A DNA stretch of 64,000 nt, from NCBI RefSeq assembly GCF_039537405.1, contig NZ_BAABAL010000024.1, positions 22,829 to 86,828 on the forward strand. The letters are read 5' to 3'. Position numbers and translations under genes: made by a program. Source of the stretch: Allokutzneria multivorans. Lineage in GTDB: Bacteria; Actinomycetota; Actinomycetes; Mycobacteriales; Pseudonocardiaceae. Below the pieces are notes generated by a model. That model made no database searches, was not told the origin of the DNA, and worked only from the letters and a program-made list of their open reading frames with translations. Shown in pieces: positions 6,856-14,637 of the stretch. Numbering within the stretch: position 1 is the first letter of the stretch; every line of letters starts with the position of its first letter.

Positions 6856-8934
6856 ATGGACAGCAGGGAAGCCGCGAAGCTGGTCAGACGGTCGAAGAGC
6901 CGCTGGCGCGATCGCGGGTACCCGGCGTGGGTCCAGCTCGTCGGCGCCGCCGAGGACCGGTTCCCGAGCGCGCTGGACGCGCTGATCGCCATCGCCCGCG
7001 ACGAACGCCACCCGTACCAGGCGTGGGCGGGCGAGCTCGTCGCCGACCGCTGGGTCACCACCAGGGAGTCCTCGCTGCGCAAGGTGGTGCGCCAGCTGCG
7101 CGCGCTGGCCACCGACGGCAAACCCCGGTTGGTCACCGCCGCGCTGCACGGGCAGCTGTTGCAGGAGTGGCGCGACGGCGTCGAACTCGTCGAGCTCTTC
7201 GAGGACGAGGACGAGGACGTGCGTGCCGGGGTCGTCGAGGCGTGCGCCGCCGCGACCGGGGACCAGCTCTACGCGCTGTGGGCGCTCAGCGAGCACGAGC
7301 AGGTGCTCAACGCGTTGCTGCACAACCCTGTCAAGCCCGATCCGCGCCGCGTGCCACCGCTGTCCTCGATCGCGCTCGGCGCCGACGTCGACCCCGGCGA
7401 GCTGCTGGACGCCGCGCTGCACGCCGAACGCGCCATCGGCCGCATCGCGCGGCGGCGCATCCTGTCGACGCCGTCGCTGACGGATCGCCTGTGCGAGGCC
7501 GCGATCGGCCACCCGCGCCGGATCGAGTTCCTGATGCGGCACGGCCTGCAACCGGAGAAGCCGCTGGAGTGCGCGCTGTACCTGTTGCGCGCCAACCAGA
7601 TCGAGGCCTACCACGAGATCGATCCACAAGGGACACTGCTCGCCCGCGCGAAGCTGACCGACGAGCAGGTCATGCAGATCGGGCTCGCCTTCGCCGACAA
7701 CGACGAGCAGCCGCGCCTGTGGGAGTTCGCCCGCACCCGCCCGTTCGGCCAAGCGGTCGAGCTGGTGCACCTGGCGGGGCAGTGGCGGCCGGACAGCGAC
7801 TGGAGCCTGTTCGCCCAGCTCGCCGAGATCGAGACGCTCCAGGTCGTGCACGAGCTGACCGGCTCGCCGGAGCACTGGGCGCTGAGCTACCGCGTCGGCA
7901 GCTCGGTGGTGCAGAGCGTGTCGCTCTCACCCGATGCCACCAGGATCGCCGCGACGGCCGGCTTCCACGCCCCCACCTGGGACCCGCGCTACGGCAGGCA
8001 GAAGGAGCAGGGCTCGATCATCGAGCTGGAGGTCTCCTCCGGCAACGAGCTGTCCATGCACACCGTGGAGGCGGGCTTCGCGCACGTGCTCCACCTGGGG
8101 CACGCGGTGATCACGGCGGAGAACACCGGCGCCGAGGGCTCGGTGCTGGCGCGGCACATCGGCGCCGAGCGCGAGATCCTGGCCAAGCACGGCGGCTCCA
8201 TCGAGGCGCTTGCCCGTTCCCTCAACGGTTTCGTGGCCGTGGCGAACACCGGCGAACTGCTCGTCGGGTCCGGAGTGGACGGTGAGGTCCGCCGCGCGGT
8301 CCCCGAGGGCGACAGGTTCCGGCCCGCCTCGCTGTCCGTCCACAGCAGAACGGGCCGCTTCGCGCTCGGCGGCGCCGAACTGGCGCTGCTGGACGCCGAC
8401 GCCGAGCTGCTGGCGAGCGCGAAGGACGCGGGATGGGTCCGCGAGACCGCCTTCGTCGACGCCGACACCCTGCTGACCATGGACGGCGACGGGCACCTGT
8501 CGCGCTGGAGCCGCGACGGCGACCAGCTCGTGCGCGGCGACCGGGTCAAGGTGCCGCCGGAGCTGGGCAGCCCGCTCGTCGACCTGCGCGTGGTGCCCGA
8601 GCGCGGCCTGCTCGCGGCGATGAGCACGCGCGTCGGCAGCCCGGTGCGGATGGTGCTCTTCGACCTGGCGACCCTGACCCACGCCGAGGGCTTCGAGCTG
8701 CCCGGCTGCACGCTCGCGACCTCCGCCGACGGCGAGCACCTCGCGCTCGGCACGACCTCCGGGCTGGTCTGGTTCTGCGGCATGCCGCCCGCAGGCCTGT
8801 TCGAGGTGCTGGCCAAGCCGCTCGGCAAGATCACCGACGCCGACCGCGCGGTCATCGAGGTGGCCAGGGCGAGCGCGTCCCGGCCCGCCGTGCGCCGCGT
8901 CCTGGACCTCTTCGCGGAGCTGGTGAGCGCGTGA
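6856..8934 (+). CDS. large helical-repeat plus beta-propeller-like protein
   Basis: A 692-residue cytosolic protein with no signal peptide or membrane segment. Residues about 1-340 are a run of amphipathic helices with HEAT-like character (ALDALIAIARDERHPYQAW, VRAGVVEACAAATGDQLYALW, LLARAKLTDEQVMQIGLAF). From about 350 onward the sequence changes to beta-rich repeats with WD40-like ends (SVSLSPDATRIAAT, GHLSRWSRDG, TLATSADGEHLALGTTSGLVWF). It resembles a scaffold protein; no active site is seen and I recognise no named family. The stop overlaps the start of the next gene by GTGA, so the two are probably co-translated. Confidence 0.75.
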   Translation: MDSREAAKLVRRSKSRWRDRGYPAWVQLVGAAEDRFPSALDALIAIARDERHPYQAWAGELVADRWVTTRESSLRKVVRQLRALATDGKPRLVTAALHGQLLQEWRDGVELVELFEDEDEDVRAGVVEACAAATGDQLYALWALSEHEQVLNALLHNPVKPDPRRVPPLSSIALGADVDPGELLDAALHAERAIGRIARRRILSTPSLTDRLCEAAIGHPRRIEFLMRHGLQPEKPLECALYLLRANQIEAYHEIDPQGTLLARAKLTDEQVMQIGLAFADNDEQPRLWEFARTRPFGQAVELVHLAGQWRPDSDWSLFAQLAEIETLQVVHELTGSPEHWALSYRVGSSVVQSVSLSPDATRIAATAGFHAPTWDPRYGRQKEQGSIIELEVSSGNELSMHTVEAGFAHVLHLGHAVITAENTGAEGSVLARHIGAEREILAKHGGSIEALARSLNGFVAVANTGELLVGSGVDGEVRRAVPEGDRFRPASLSVHSRTGRFALGGAELALLDADAELLASAKDAGWVRETAFVDADTLLTMDGDGHLSRWSRDGDQLVRGDRVKVPPELGSPLVDLRVVPERGLLAAMSTRVGSPVRMVLFDLATLTHAEGFELPGCTLATSADGEHLALGTTSGLVWFCGMPPAGLFEVLAKPLGKITDADRAVIEVARASASRPAVRRVLDLFAELVSA

Positions 8935-9122
8935 CGACGGAGTTCCCCCGCGCGATCGGCAAGGTGGCCACGCGCGAGCTGGCCGCCAACGGCTACACGA
9001 CCTTCGACCAGCTCACCAAGGTCAGCGCGAAGGAGCTGCTCGGCATCCACGGCGTCGGCCCGAAGTCGATCCGCATCCTCGGCGAGGAGCTCGCCGCGCG
9101 CGGTCAGTCCTTCGCCGACTGA
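8931..9122 (+). CDS. 63-residue helix-hairpin-helix protein
   Basis: GTG start overlapping the previous stop (GTGA). The sequence is nearly all one double helix-hairpin-helix: AANGYTTFDQLTKVSAKELL followed by GIHGVGPKSIRILGEEL. The Gly-x-Gly-Pro turn is the hallmark of non-specific DNA-backbone binding, as in the RNA polymerase alpha C-terminal domain and DUF4332-like proteins. It is cytosolic, with no other domain. The tight coupling to the 692-residue scaffold suggests a partner subunit or a nucleic-acid adaptor for it. Confidence 0.8.
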   Translation: MTTEFPRAIGKVATRELAANGYTTFDQLTKVSAKELLGIHGVGPKSIRILGEELAARGQSFAD

Positions 9123-9148
9123 TCACGGGCACTGACCACGGGCACTGG

Positions 9149-9484
9149 TCACGGGTCGGGCGCGAGGCTGCCGTCCGGCGCGATGTGCTCGAAGATCTGG
9201 TCCAGCAGCGTCAGCACGTGCGGGTCGTCCACCGCGTAGAAGTGGTGCCGTCCCTCGCGCCGCGCCGTCACCACGCCGGCGAGCCGCAGCTTGGTCAGGT
9301 GCTGGCTGACCGTGGGAATGCTCACGCCGACGCGCTGGGCGAGCGTGCCCACGTCGTAGGTGCCCTGGGCGCACAGCCACACCAGGTGCAGCCGCGGCGG
9401 GCTGGACAACAACGCGAAGGTGGCGGCTGCCGCGCTGAGCTGGAGCGGCGTCGGCTCGGGATTTTTCGGCATGACGAGATTCAT
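9149..9484 (-). CDS. ArsR/SmtB-family winged-helix regulator
   Basis: A 111-residue protein. ATG at 9484 follows AGGGAA. The winged helix is clear: LAQRVGVSIPTVSQHLTKLRLAGVVTARREGRHHFYAV (about 47-84). The metal-binding cysteine motif of ArsR and CadC (CVC) is absent, with Gly-Thr-Tyr-Asp at that place, so any inducer would be sensed differently, for example by C-terminal Asp/His residues (AVDDPHVLTLLDQIFEHI). It is divergent from a cation exchanger gene with an 85-nt gap, so control of that transporter and of itself is the simple reading. Confidence 0.9.
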   Translation of the reverse strand: MNLVMPKNPEPTPLQLSAAAATFALLSSPPRLHLVWLCAQGTYDVGTLAQRVGVSIPTVSQHLTKLRLAGVVTARREGRHHFYAVDDPHVLTLLDQIFEHIAPDGSLAPDP

Positions 9485-9521
9485 TGTTCCCTGCGCCCCA
9501 ACTCGGGGCTAGCCGCGCCAA

Positions 9522-9543
9522 CATTTTGGTGATTGCGAAAACG
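9522..9543. promoter_or_regulatory. candidate ArsR operator (weak dyad)
   Basis: The AT-richest stretch between the divergent ArsR and exchanger genes is an imperfect inverted repeat with flanking CATTTT and GAAAACG arms; 14 of 22 positions are symmetric. Place and size suit a small winged-helix dimer, but the symmetry is weak. Confidence 0.3.
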
Positions 9544-9569
9544 TCGAAGCGTGTGCGACCGTCGGTGCC

Positions 9570-10784
9570 GTGAAGGTTCTGCTCCGGTCGCTGTCCCTGT
9601 GCGGCGCGCTCGCCACCCCCGCCCTCGTGCTCCGGCTCACCGGCGCCGCGGTGGTGCCCTGGCTCGCGCTGCTGCTGTTCGGCGCCGCCGTCGTGGCCGC
9701 GTCGTTCGTGCTCGCGTGGGCGGCCGAGGCGGCTCAGGTCGACATCTCCGGCGGCCTGGCGATCGCGCTGCTCGCGCTCATCGCCGTGCTGCCCGAGTAC
9801 GTGGTGGACCTCTACTTCGCCTACACCGCGGGCCAGAACCCCGAGTTCGTCGCCTACGCCGCCGCCAACATGACCGGCTCCAACCGCCTGCTGCTCGGCC
9901 TCGGCTGGTCCACCGTCGTGCTCATCTCGCTCAAGGTCGCCTCCCGCCGCTCCGGCCGGACCGTGCGCGAACTCGTGCTCGACCCCTCCCACCGCACCGA
10001 GCTCGGCTTCCTCGCCGTGGCCTCCGTCGTCGCGTTCGTGGTGCCCGTCAGCGGTCAGATCACCCTCGTGTTCGGCTTGGCAATGCTGGGCTTCTTCGGC
10101 TTCTACCTCTGGAAGGTCTCCCGCGCCGAGGTGTCGGAGGAGCCCGACCTGGTCGGCCCCGCCGCGACGATCGGCGCCCTGGCGCCCGCCGTCCGCCGCC
10201 CCCTCGTCGCAGCCCTGTTCGTCTTCGCCGCCGTCGTGATCCTGCTCTGCGCCGAACCGTTCGCGCACGCCCTCATCGACACCGGCACCCAGCTCGGCGT
10301 GGACCGCTTCCTCCTCGTCCAGTGGCTCGCACCCCTGGCCTCCGAGGCCCCCGAATTCATCGTCGCGATCCTGTTCGCCTTGCGCGGCAACGGTTCCGCC
10401 GCGATCGGCACGCTGATCTCCAGCAAGGTCAACCAGTGGACCCTGCTCGTCGGCAGCCTCCCGCTGGCCTACCTCATCGGCGGCGGCTCCGGCACCCTCG
10501 CCCTCGACGCCCGTCAGGTCGAGGAGTTCCTGCTCACCGCCACCCAGACCCTGCTCGGCGTCTCCGCCCTGCTGGCGCTGCGCTTCCCCCGCTGGGCCGC
10601 CTGGACCCTGCTCACCCTCTTCGCCGCCCAGTTCGCGCTGCCCGGCCAGGAGGCCCGCTACGCCCTGTGCGCCCTCTACGCCGCCATCGCCGTCGCGGCT
10701 CTCGTGCGCAACCGCAAGCACATCGTGCCCACGTTCCTGGCCCCGTTCCGCAGCTCCCCGTCACGCGACCTGACCAGCGTCTAG
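9570..10784 (+). CDS. CaCA-superfamily cation exchanger (sodium/calcium or cation/proton)
   Basis: A 404-residue protein with about ten or eleven membrane helices. The two inverted alpha repeats that form the ion site are visible: ALIAVLPEYVVDLYFAYTAG...NMTGSNRLL (about 70-113) and LAPLASEAPEFIVAILFALRGNGSAAIGTLISSKVNQW (about 250-290), each with the acidic Pro-Glu pair. The central loop is short. Ion choice cannot be told from sequence alone. GTG at 9570 is used because no other start lies near the first helix. Divergent from ArsR, so export of a cation under metal or salt stress is inferred. Confidence 0.85.
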   Translation: MKVLLRSLSLCGALATPALVLRLTGAAVVPWLALLLFGAAVVAASFVLAWAAEAAQVDISGGLAIALLALIAVLPEYVVDLYFAYTAGQNPEFVAYAAANMTGSNRLLLGLGWSTVVLISLKVASRRSGRTVRELVLDPSHRTELGFLAVASVVAFVVPVSGQITLVFGLAMLGFFGFYLWKVSRAEVSEEPDLVGPAATIGALAPAVRRPLVAALFVFAAVVILLCAEPFAHALIDTGTQLGVDRFLLVQWLAPLASEAPEFIVAILFALRGNGSAAIGTLISSKVNQWTLLVGSLPLAYLIGGGSGTLALDARQVEEFLLTATQTLLGVSALLALRFPRWAAWTLLTLFAAQFALPGQEARYALCALYAAIAVAALVRNRKHIVPTFLAPFRSSPSRDLTSV

Positions 10785-10886
10785 CCCTTCGCGGGTTTAC
10801 AGGCCACTGACCTGGAACCTGCGCCGATCGAGTGGATTCCGACCAAACCCACCCGCGGGCGCGCACCGGAGCAGCAGCCTCGGCAT

Positions 10887-11648
10887 GTGTCCGTAGCCGA
10901 GGTCGCCGCTGCCGCGCGAGCCGCCGTGGCCGAACTCCCGCTCGGCCTGATCGACCTCGCCGAAGACACCGTCGACGCCGCCGCCACCAGCTGGTACCGA
11001 GTCACCGACGGCAGCCCCGACTCCGCGCGGGACGAAGTCCACGCGCTGCTGGAGAACGTCAAGGACGACCTCCGCGCCGTTCGACGAACGCTGCGAGCGC
11101 TGCCCGAGCGGGTCGAGACCTGGATCGCTGGGCTGGGCGGGCATCGCCTCAGCGAGACAGACCGGGGAAAGAGCCCGAGCCACAAGGAGGCTGGCCATCT
11201 GCATCCCGTCGAACGTGCGGCAGCACTCGATCAGGCCCGCGCCCGCCTGCCTGCGCCTGTCGAGCCTCGCGGGCGAGCCACCGGCGCGTGGGTCGCGCCG
11301 AACGGCACGGTCGTCACGCTGACCTCCGGTGAGAACAGCGCGTGGTTCGACGCTGCGACCAAGCACGCGCACGAACTGGAGCTGTGCCCGCCGTACGCAC
11401 CGCCGCTGCTGGCTCGCCACATCGAGATCCAGTTCGCCATGCGCATGCGCGCGCTCGCGGCGACCCAACCACCCGGTGCACCTCCGCCGCGCGAGATGAT
11501 CGCGATCAACAGAGAGCCGTGCGGCATCCGCAAACCCGGCTGGCTGACGTGCCATGCTCAGCTGCACCGGTTCCTGCCACCAGGGGCCGAACTCGTCGTC
11601 GTCGAGACCAACGGTACGACCCACGCCTATCGAGGAGCCCAGCCGTGA
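10887..11648 (+). CDS. DddA-like (SCP1.201-type) DNA cytosine deaminase toxin
   Basis: A 253-residue protein. The N-terminal about 85 residues are helical and polar (SVAEVAAAARAAVAELPLG, ENVKDDLRAVRRTLRALPERVETWI). The C-terminal half matches the SCP1.201-like/DddA deaminase fold: TGAWVAPNG and the SG pair near 147, then the zinc site His178-Ile-Glu180 (family HxE) and Pro211-Cys212-Gly with Cys222, closing FLPPGAELVVV. Known members deaminate cytosine in double-stranded DNA and act as inter-bacterial toxins. The next gene overlaps by GTGA and looks like its immunity protein. The frame is open upstream to TAG 10782 without another start, and the ribosome site before the GTG is weak, so the start is less sure. 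No signal peptide, PAAR or secretion domain is visible. Confidence 0.85.
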   Translation: MSVAEVAAAARAAVAELPLGLIDLAEDTVDAAATSWYRVTDGSPDSARDEVHALLENVKDDLRAVRRTLRALPERVETWIAGLGGHRLSETDRGKSPSHKEAGHLHPVERAAALDQARARLPAPVEPRGRATGAWVAPNGTVVTLTSGENSAWFDAATKHAHELELCPPYAPPLLARHIEIQFAMRMRALAATQPPGAPPPREMIAINREPCGIRKPGWLTCHAQLHRFLPPGAELVVVETNGTTHAYRGAQP

Positions 11649-12052
11649 TCACCGCCGTCTACCGGGACTTCGCCGCGGGCGCCCAGGAGAACGACATCAC
11701 CGCGAACTCCCCGGACGAAGCCGCACGAGTGATCGACATCCTCGCCCACCCCAAGATCGGCTCTGCCGTGATCACCCACCACGGCCGCCCACCGTGGGGC
11801 GAAGGCCCCGACCACCAAGTGGTGATCGTCGTCGACGGTGAGCACGGCGCGATGTACTACTCCGATCGGGACAACCCTCCAGCACACACCCGCGGGCACA
11901 CCGCAGAGGAGTGGGAGGACGAGAACGTCACCTTTCCGGCAGAAGCGTGGGTTCCCCGCGCCCTGCTGGCCGAGGCGCTCGCGGAGTTCGTCGCCAGCGG
12001 CCGGAGGCCCACTCAGCTGACCTGGCACACGGTGTCGCGCACCGGATCGTGA
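11645..12052 (+). CDS. Imm1-like immunity protein for the deaminase toxin
   Basis: A 135-residue acidic protein. GTG overlaps the toxin stop (GTGA) and GAGGAG lies upstream. The pattern VITAVYRDF, ANSPDEAARVIDIL, HQVVIVVDGEHGAMYYSD and VPRALLAEALAEFVASGRRPTQLTW is that of the Imm1 family, which pairs with SCP1.201-type deaminases in actinobacteria. It should bind the toxin in the cytosol and protect the producer. Translational coupling would keep antidote supply tied to toxin synthesis. A strong terminator follows directly. Confidence 0.85.
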   Translation: MITAVYRDFAAGAQENDITANSPDEAARVIDILAHPKIGSAVITHHGRPPWGEGPDHQVVIVVDGEHGAMYYSDRDNPPAHTRGHTAEEWEDENVTFPAEAWVPRALLAEALAEFVASGRRPTQLTWHTVSRTGS

Positions 12053-12061
12053 TGCCCGTCA

Positions 12062-12092
12062 GGAAGGTCACCCGCGTCGCGGGTGACCTTCC
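12062..12092. terminator. strong bidirectional stem-loop
   Basis: GGAAGGTCACCCGCG pairs perfectly with CGCGGGTGACCTTCC around a single T, effectively 13 base pairs with a 5-nt loop. It starts 10 nt after the immunity gene stop and ends 9 nt before the stop of the convergent membrane protein gene. Confidence 0.85.
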
Positions 12093-12100
12093 GGTCGGTG

Positions 12101-12694
12101 TCACGGCTGCTGGCCGGGGTCGGACTCCTGCTGCTTCATCACGTTCTGCGTGATCTGCGCGTCCAGCTGCTGCTGTTGGGTGAGCAGTTGCTGGTTCTGC
12201 ACCTGCATGTGCTCGCCGTGCCGGAGCGCCGCGTGGTCGGCGAACAGCCGCTGGTTGATCTGTTCCCGGAACTGTTCGAGCTTGGCCTTCTCCAGGATCG
12301 ACACGCTCACGGTCGAGACCCCGCCGGCGTTGTTGGTGATCTGGAGGTTCGCGCTCATCGCGTTCGCGAGCATGCTGATCGCCATGGCCACGATGATCAG
12401 GCCCAGCGCTCCGGCCGAACTCGCCGCCGAGCCCATCGCGAGCAGGATCAGGCCGAAGATCAACCGGGAGACCGAGAGCTTGGTGTTCACGCTGACCCCG
12501 GCGACGTTCGCGAGCGGGTACATCGCGTCCCCGTAGCCGAGGGGAATGACACCGAGAAGCGTGTTCGGCGAGGTCGTGGCGATCCGGGTGTTGGAAACAC
12601 CCATGGTGGTCTTCAGCCAGAACATGACGACCGAAGGGCTGAAGCTCTGTTCGGTGATGTTCTCTTCGCCGGGCGCGAACTGGAGGTTCGGCAT
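12101..12694 (-). CDS. membrane protein with Gln-rich cytoplasmic tail, unknown function
   Basis: ATG at 12694 (GAGGAGA upstream) gives 197 residues. Residues 1-75 are soluble, with PSVVMFWLKTTMGVSNTRIATTSPNTLLGVIPLG; the strand pattern is reminiscent of a PH-like domain, a weak impression. Two membrane helices follow (about 77-112, LIFGLILLAMGSAASS and LGLIIVAMAISMLANAM). The rest is soluble with a helix rich in Gln (NQQLLTQQQQLDAQITQNVMKQQ), likely coiled coil. A 20-nt palindrome shared with the lipoprotein operon lies about 70 nt upstream, so it should belong to the regulon of the neighbouring two-component system. Confidence 0.7.
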   Translation of the reverse strand: MPNLQFAPGEENITEQSFSPSVVMFWLKTTMGVSNTRIATTSPNTLLGVIPLGYGDAMYPLANVAGVSVNTKLSVSRLIFGLILLAMGSAASSAGALGLIIVAMAISMLANAMSANLQITNNAGGVSTVSVSILEKAKLEQFREQINQRLFADHAALRHGEHMQVQNQQLLTQQQQLDAQITQNVMKQQESDPGQQP

Positions 12695-12762
12695 CGTGGT
12701 TCTCCTCGATCTGTCATTCGTGGCCTGGTGGAACAAGTATCCGAAGGGCATCGCGCGGCGTC

Positions 12763-12782
12763 TGTCCGGTAATCACATGACA
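12763..12782. promoter_or_regulatory. palindromic operator, copy 1
   Basis: TGTCCGGTAATCACATGACA; 18 of 20 positions equal the site at 14617-14636. It sits 69 nt ahead of the membrane protein start at 12694, the same distance and orientation as copy 2 before its gene. Probable binding site of the LuxR-type response regulator encoded at 14638-15285. Confidence 0.65.
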
Positions 12783-12789
12783 CCGGGCC

Positions 12790-14100
12790 TCACTCGCGGT
12801 GGAACGTGAACCAGCTCCGGTCCTTCCCGCAGCGGAAAATCCGGGTGATCATGCCCTCGGTGTTCACGCCGGTCACCCGGCAGTCGAATCCGTTCACCCG
12901 GAAACTGTTGGAGAAGCCGGTCGTTCGGCGGGCCTCGCGGAGCATCGACTCGACCTCGTCGCACGGCACTCCTGCCGAGCTGATCTCGAAGGCGCTGTCG
13001 TCGGAGTTCGGTGTGAACCCGACAAGCGGGCAGGACCGAACCACCTCGTCCGCCTTGAGGCGTGCGCGGAGGTGGTCGGCGAGCACCTTGCCGGTCGCGT
13101 CGTAGCCGCTTTGGTTGGGGTGGAACGACTTCTTGAAATAGAGGTCAGGGACCTCGCCGTCGATCTTCACGCCGTGCAGCCACGGGTCATCGGTGCAGAT
13201 GCTGTGCCGACCGGTCGAAGGGTCCTCGTAGGGCTTCTGGGAGATGTCCAGGAAATCGAAACGGATGCCCGCGTCCTCGTGTTTCAGGTCGGCTTCCCTC
13301 ACCACGTCTTGGATTCGCTGGTTGAGGTAGGTGGCACCGGCTCGGAGCAGCGGCACGTCGTTGCGCAAGAAAAGTCCGCAACTGAATTTCCTGACCTTGA
13401 CGAGCCAGGGAGGAATGCTCATCAGTGGCCACTCGGCGGTGTCCTCGATGATGTTCGGATATCCGAGAACGATGACATGGCCGCCGGGTTTGACGTGTTC
13501 TGCGACTTTCTTGTAGATCTGCGGAAGCGTCGTCTCGCCCCGGTACTGGTCCTGCGTGATTCCCGCGCGTCCGGCCAGCACGTCCACCCGCGCCCGGAGC
13601 TGGTCGGTGGTGATCTTGCAGCCGACGGGCTGATCCACGAACGCTCGCCAGGTCAGCCTGATGCCGATGCAGTCCTTGATGATGTCGGCGAACCTGATGT
13701 TGTTGCCGCCGACGCTGAAGGTGACGATGTCCCACTTGTCGACGCCGAACCGCTTCCGCGCCTCGGCGATCTGGCCGGGGATCTCATCGGAGATGGCACC
13801 GGTGCACGCCAGGAAGTCCATCCGGGACACCCGCAGTTCGGCGGCGACCATCCGGTACGCGGTCGGCGCCCACGACGACGCGTTGCCCTCGGTGCCGTCG
13901 GCCCGTCGGCAGTCCCGGACCCGCTCCCCGGACTCGGGCGGCTGGTGTTCGCTCGGGGTCGCGGTGTTCTGGACGCCTTCACCGGAGGAGTACGAGTCTC
14001 CCAGCACGAGCCATGTGCGCGTGGGAGCTGGTTGGGCCGCAGCACTTTCGGGCGCGGAAAGCAGGCTCAGCACGCAGACGGCGACCATGAACGACCTCAT
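12790..14100 (-). CDS. secreted SGNH/GDSL hydrolase
   Basis: A 436-residue protein with an N-terminal signal peptide (residues 1-22, cut after Ala-Ala-Ala). The SGNH blocks are visible: GDSYSSGEG with nucleophile Ser36, GGNN at 131-134, and FHPNQSGYDATG with His327, preceded by the catalytic-acid region. Six or more cysteines fit an extracellular enzyme like the Streptomyces lipase/esterase group. A further about 90-residue C-terminal domain (CDEVESMLREA...FDCRV...IFRCGKD) is extra to the hydrolase core. The substrate, a lipid or acyl ester, is unknown. The start overlaps the lipoprotein stop (ATGA). Confidence 0.87.
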   Translation of the reverse strand: MRSFMVAVCVLSLLSAPESAAAQPAPTRTWLVLGDSYSSGEGVQNTATPSEHQPPESGERVRDCRRADGTEGNASSWAPTAYRMVAAELRVSRMDFLACTGAISDEIPGQIAEARKRFGVDKWDIVTFSVGGNNIRFADIIKDCIGIRLTWRAFVDQPVGCKITTDQLRARVDVLAGRAGITQDQYRGETTLPQIYKKVAEHVKPGGHVIVLGYPNIIEDTAEWPLMSIPPWLVKVRKFSCGLFLRNDVPLLRAGATYLNQRIQDVVREADLKHEDAGIRFDFLDISQKPYEDPSTGRHSICTDDPWLHGVKIDGEVPDLYFKKSFHPNQSGYDATGKVLADHLRARLKADEVVRSCPLVGFTPNSDDSAFEISSAGVPCDEVESMLREARRTTGFSNSFRVNGFDCRVTGVNTEGMITRIFRCGKDRSWFTFHRE

Positions 14101-14546
14101 CGCGCCAGCTCCTCAAGATGGCGGATCAGCGCGGTCACGGCGTCGGCCACGATCCGGAGCTGGTCCACGCCCGCGTCCGGCTCCGACGGGCGGCCCCGCG
14201 TCGTGTCGCTCACGACCGCGCGGAACAAGCCCTGCTCCTCCTCCAGCGCCGCGCGGAGGTCCGCGTTGGGGACCTTGGTGATCGTCTCCACCACGGCGAC
14301 GGGCGTGGAGGTCCTGTCGAGGGCGTCGACGGCGGCGTCGCAGCTCGACACCGTGATCTCCGCCGAGATCAGGGACCGGGCGGTGTCGTGCACCGCGACC
14401 GCCGCCCGTCCCTCACCGCGTATCCACGCGATGGTGGCCACGGCCTCCTGTTTCGCCTCGTTCGGCGGATCGTCCCGGCTCGGACTGCACGACGTCAGCA
14501 GCGCGATCGTGGCCGCTACCAAGGCAAACGTCAGATTTCGGTGCAT
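14097..14546 (-). CDS. lipoprotein, unknown function
   Basis: A 149-residue protein starting at ATG 14546 (a TTG lies just before it). Signal sequence with lipobox Leu-Leu-Thr-Ser-Cys, so lipid-anchored outside the membrane after cleavage before Cys20. The mature part is mainly helical (AKQEAVATIAWIRGEGRAAVAVHDTARSLI, IVADAVTALIRHLEELAR), with no known domain. It is translationally coupled to the SGNH hydrolase and preceded by the 20-nt palindrome, so it is probably the first gene of an operon driven by the adjacent two-component system. Confidence 0.8.
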   Translation of the reverse strand: MHRNLTFALVAATIALLTSCSPSRDDPPNEAKQEAVATIAWIRGEGRAAVAVHDTARSLISAEITVSSCDAAVDALDRTSTPVAVVETITKVPNADLRAALEEEQGLFRAVVSDTTRGRPSEPDAGVDQLRIVADAVTALIRHLEELAR

Positions 14547-14616
14547 CAAGGGACGGTCCGATCCCGCGTCGGTGAACTGAGCTCACCGAGTGTCGCGAGG
14601 GCGTGACCGCGCCGTC

Positions 14617-14636
14617 TGTCCTGTAATCACAGGACA
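14617..14636. promoter_or_regulatory. palindromic operator, copy 2
   Basis: TGTCCTGTAATCACAGGACA, an 8-bp perfect inverted repeat around AATC. It lies 71 nt ahead of the lipoprotein start and directly after the response regulator stop. The match to copy 1 extends on one side through CGTC. Confidence 0.7.
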
Positions 14637-14637
14637 T

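Noticed and set aside
9485..10721. minus-strand frame over the cation exchanger
   Set aside because: Gly/Asp/Glu-rich antisense shadow of the exchanger gene.
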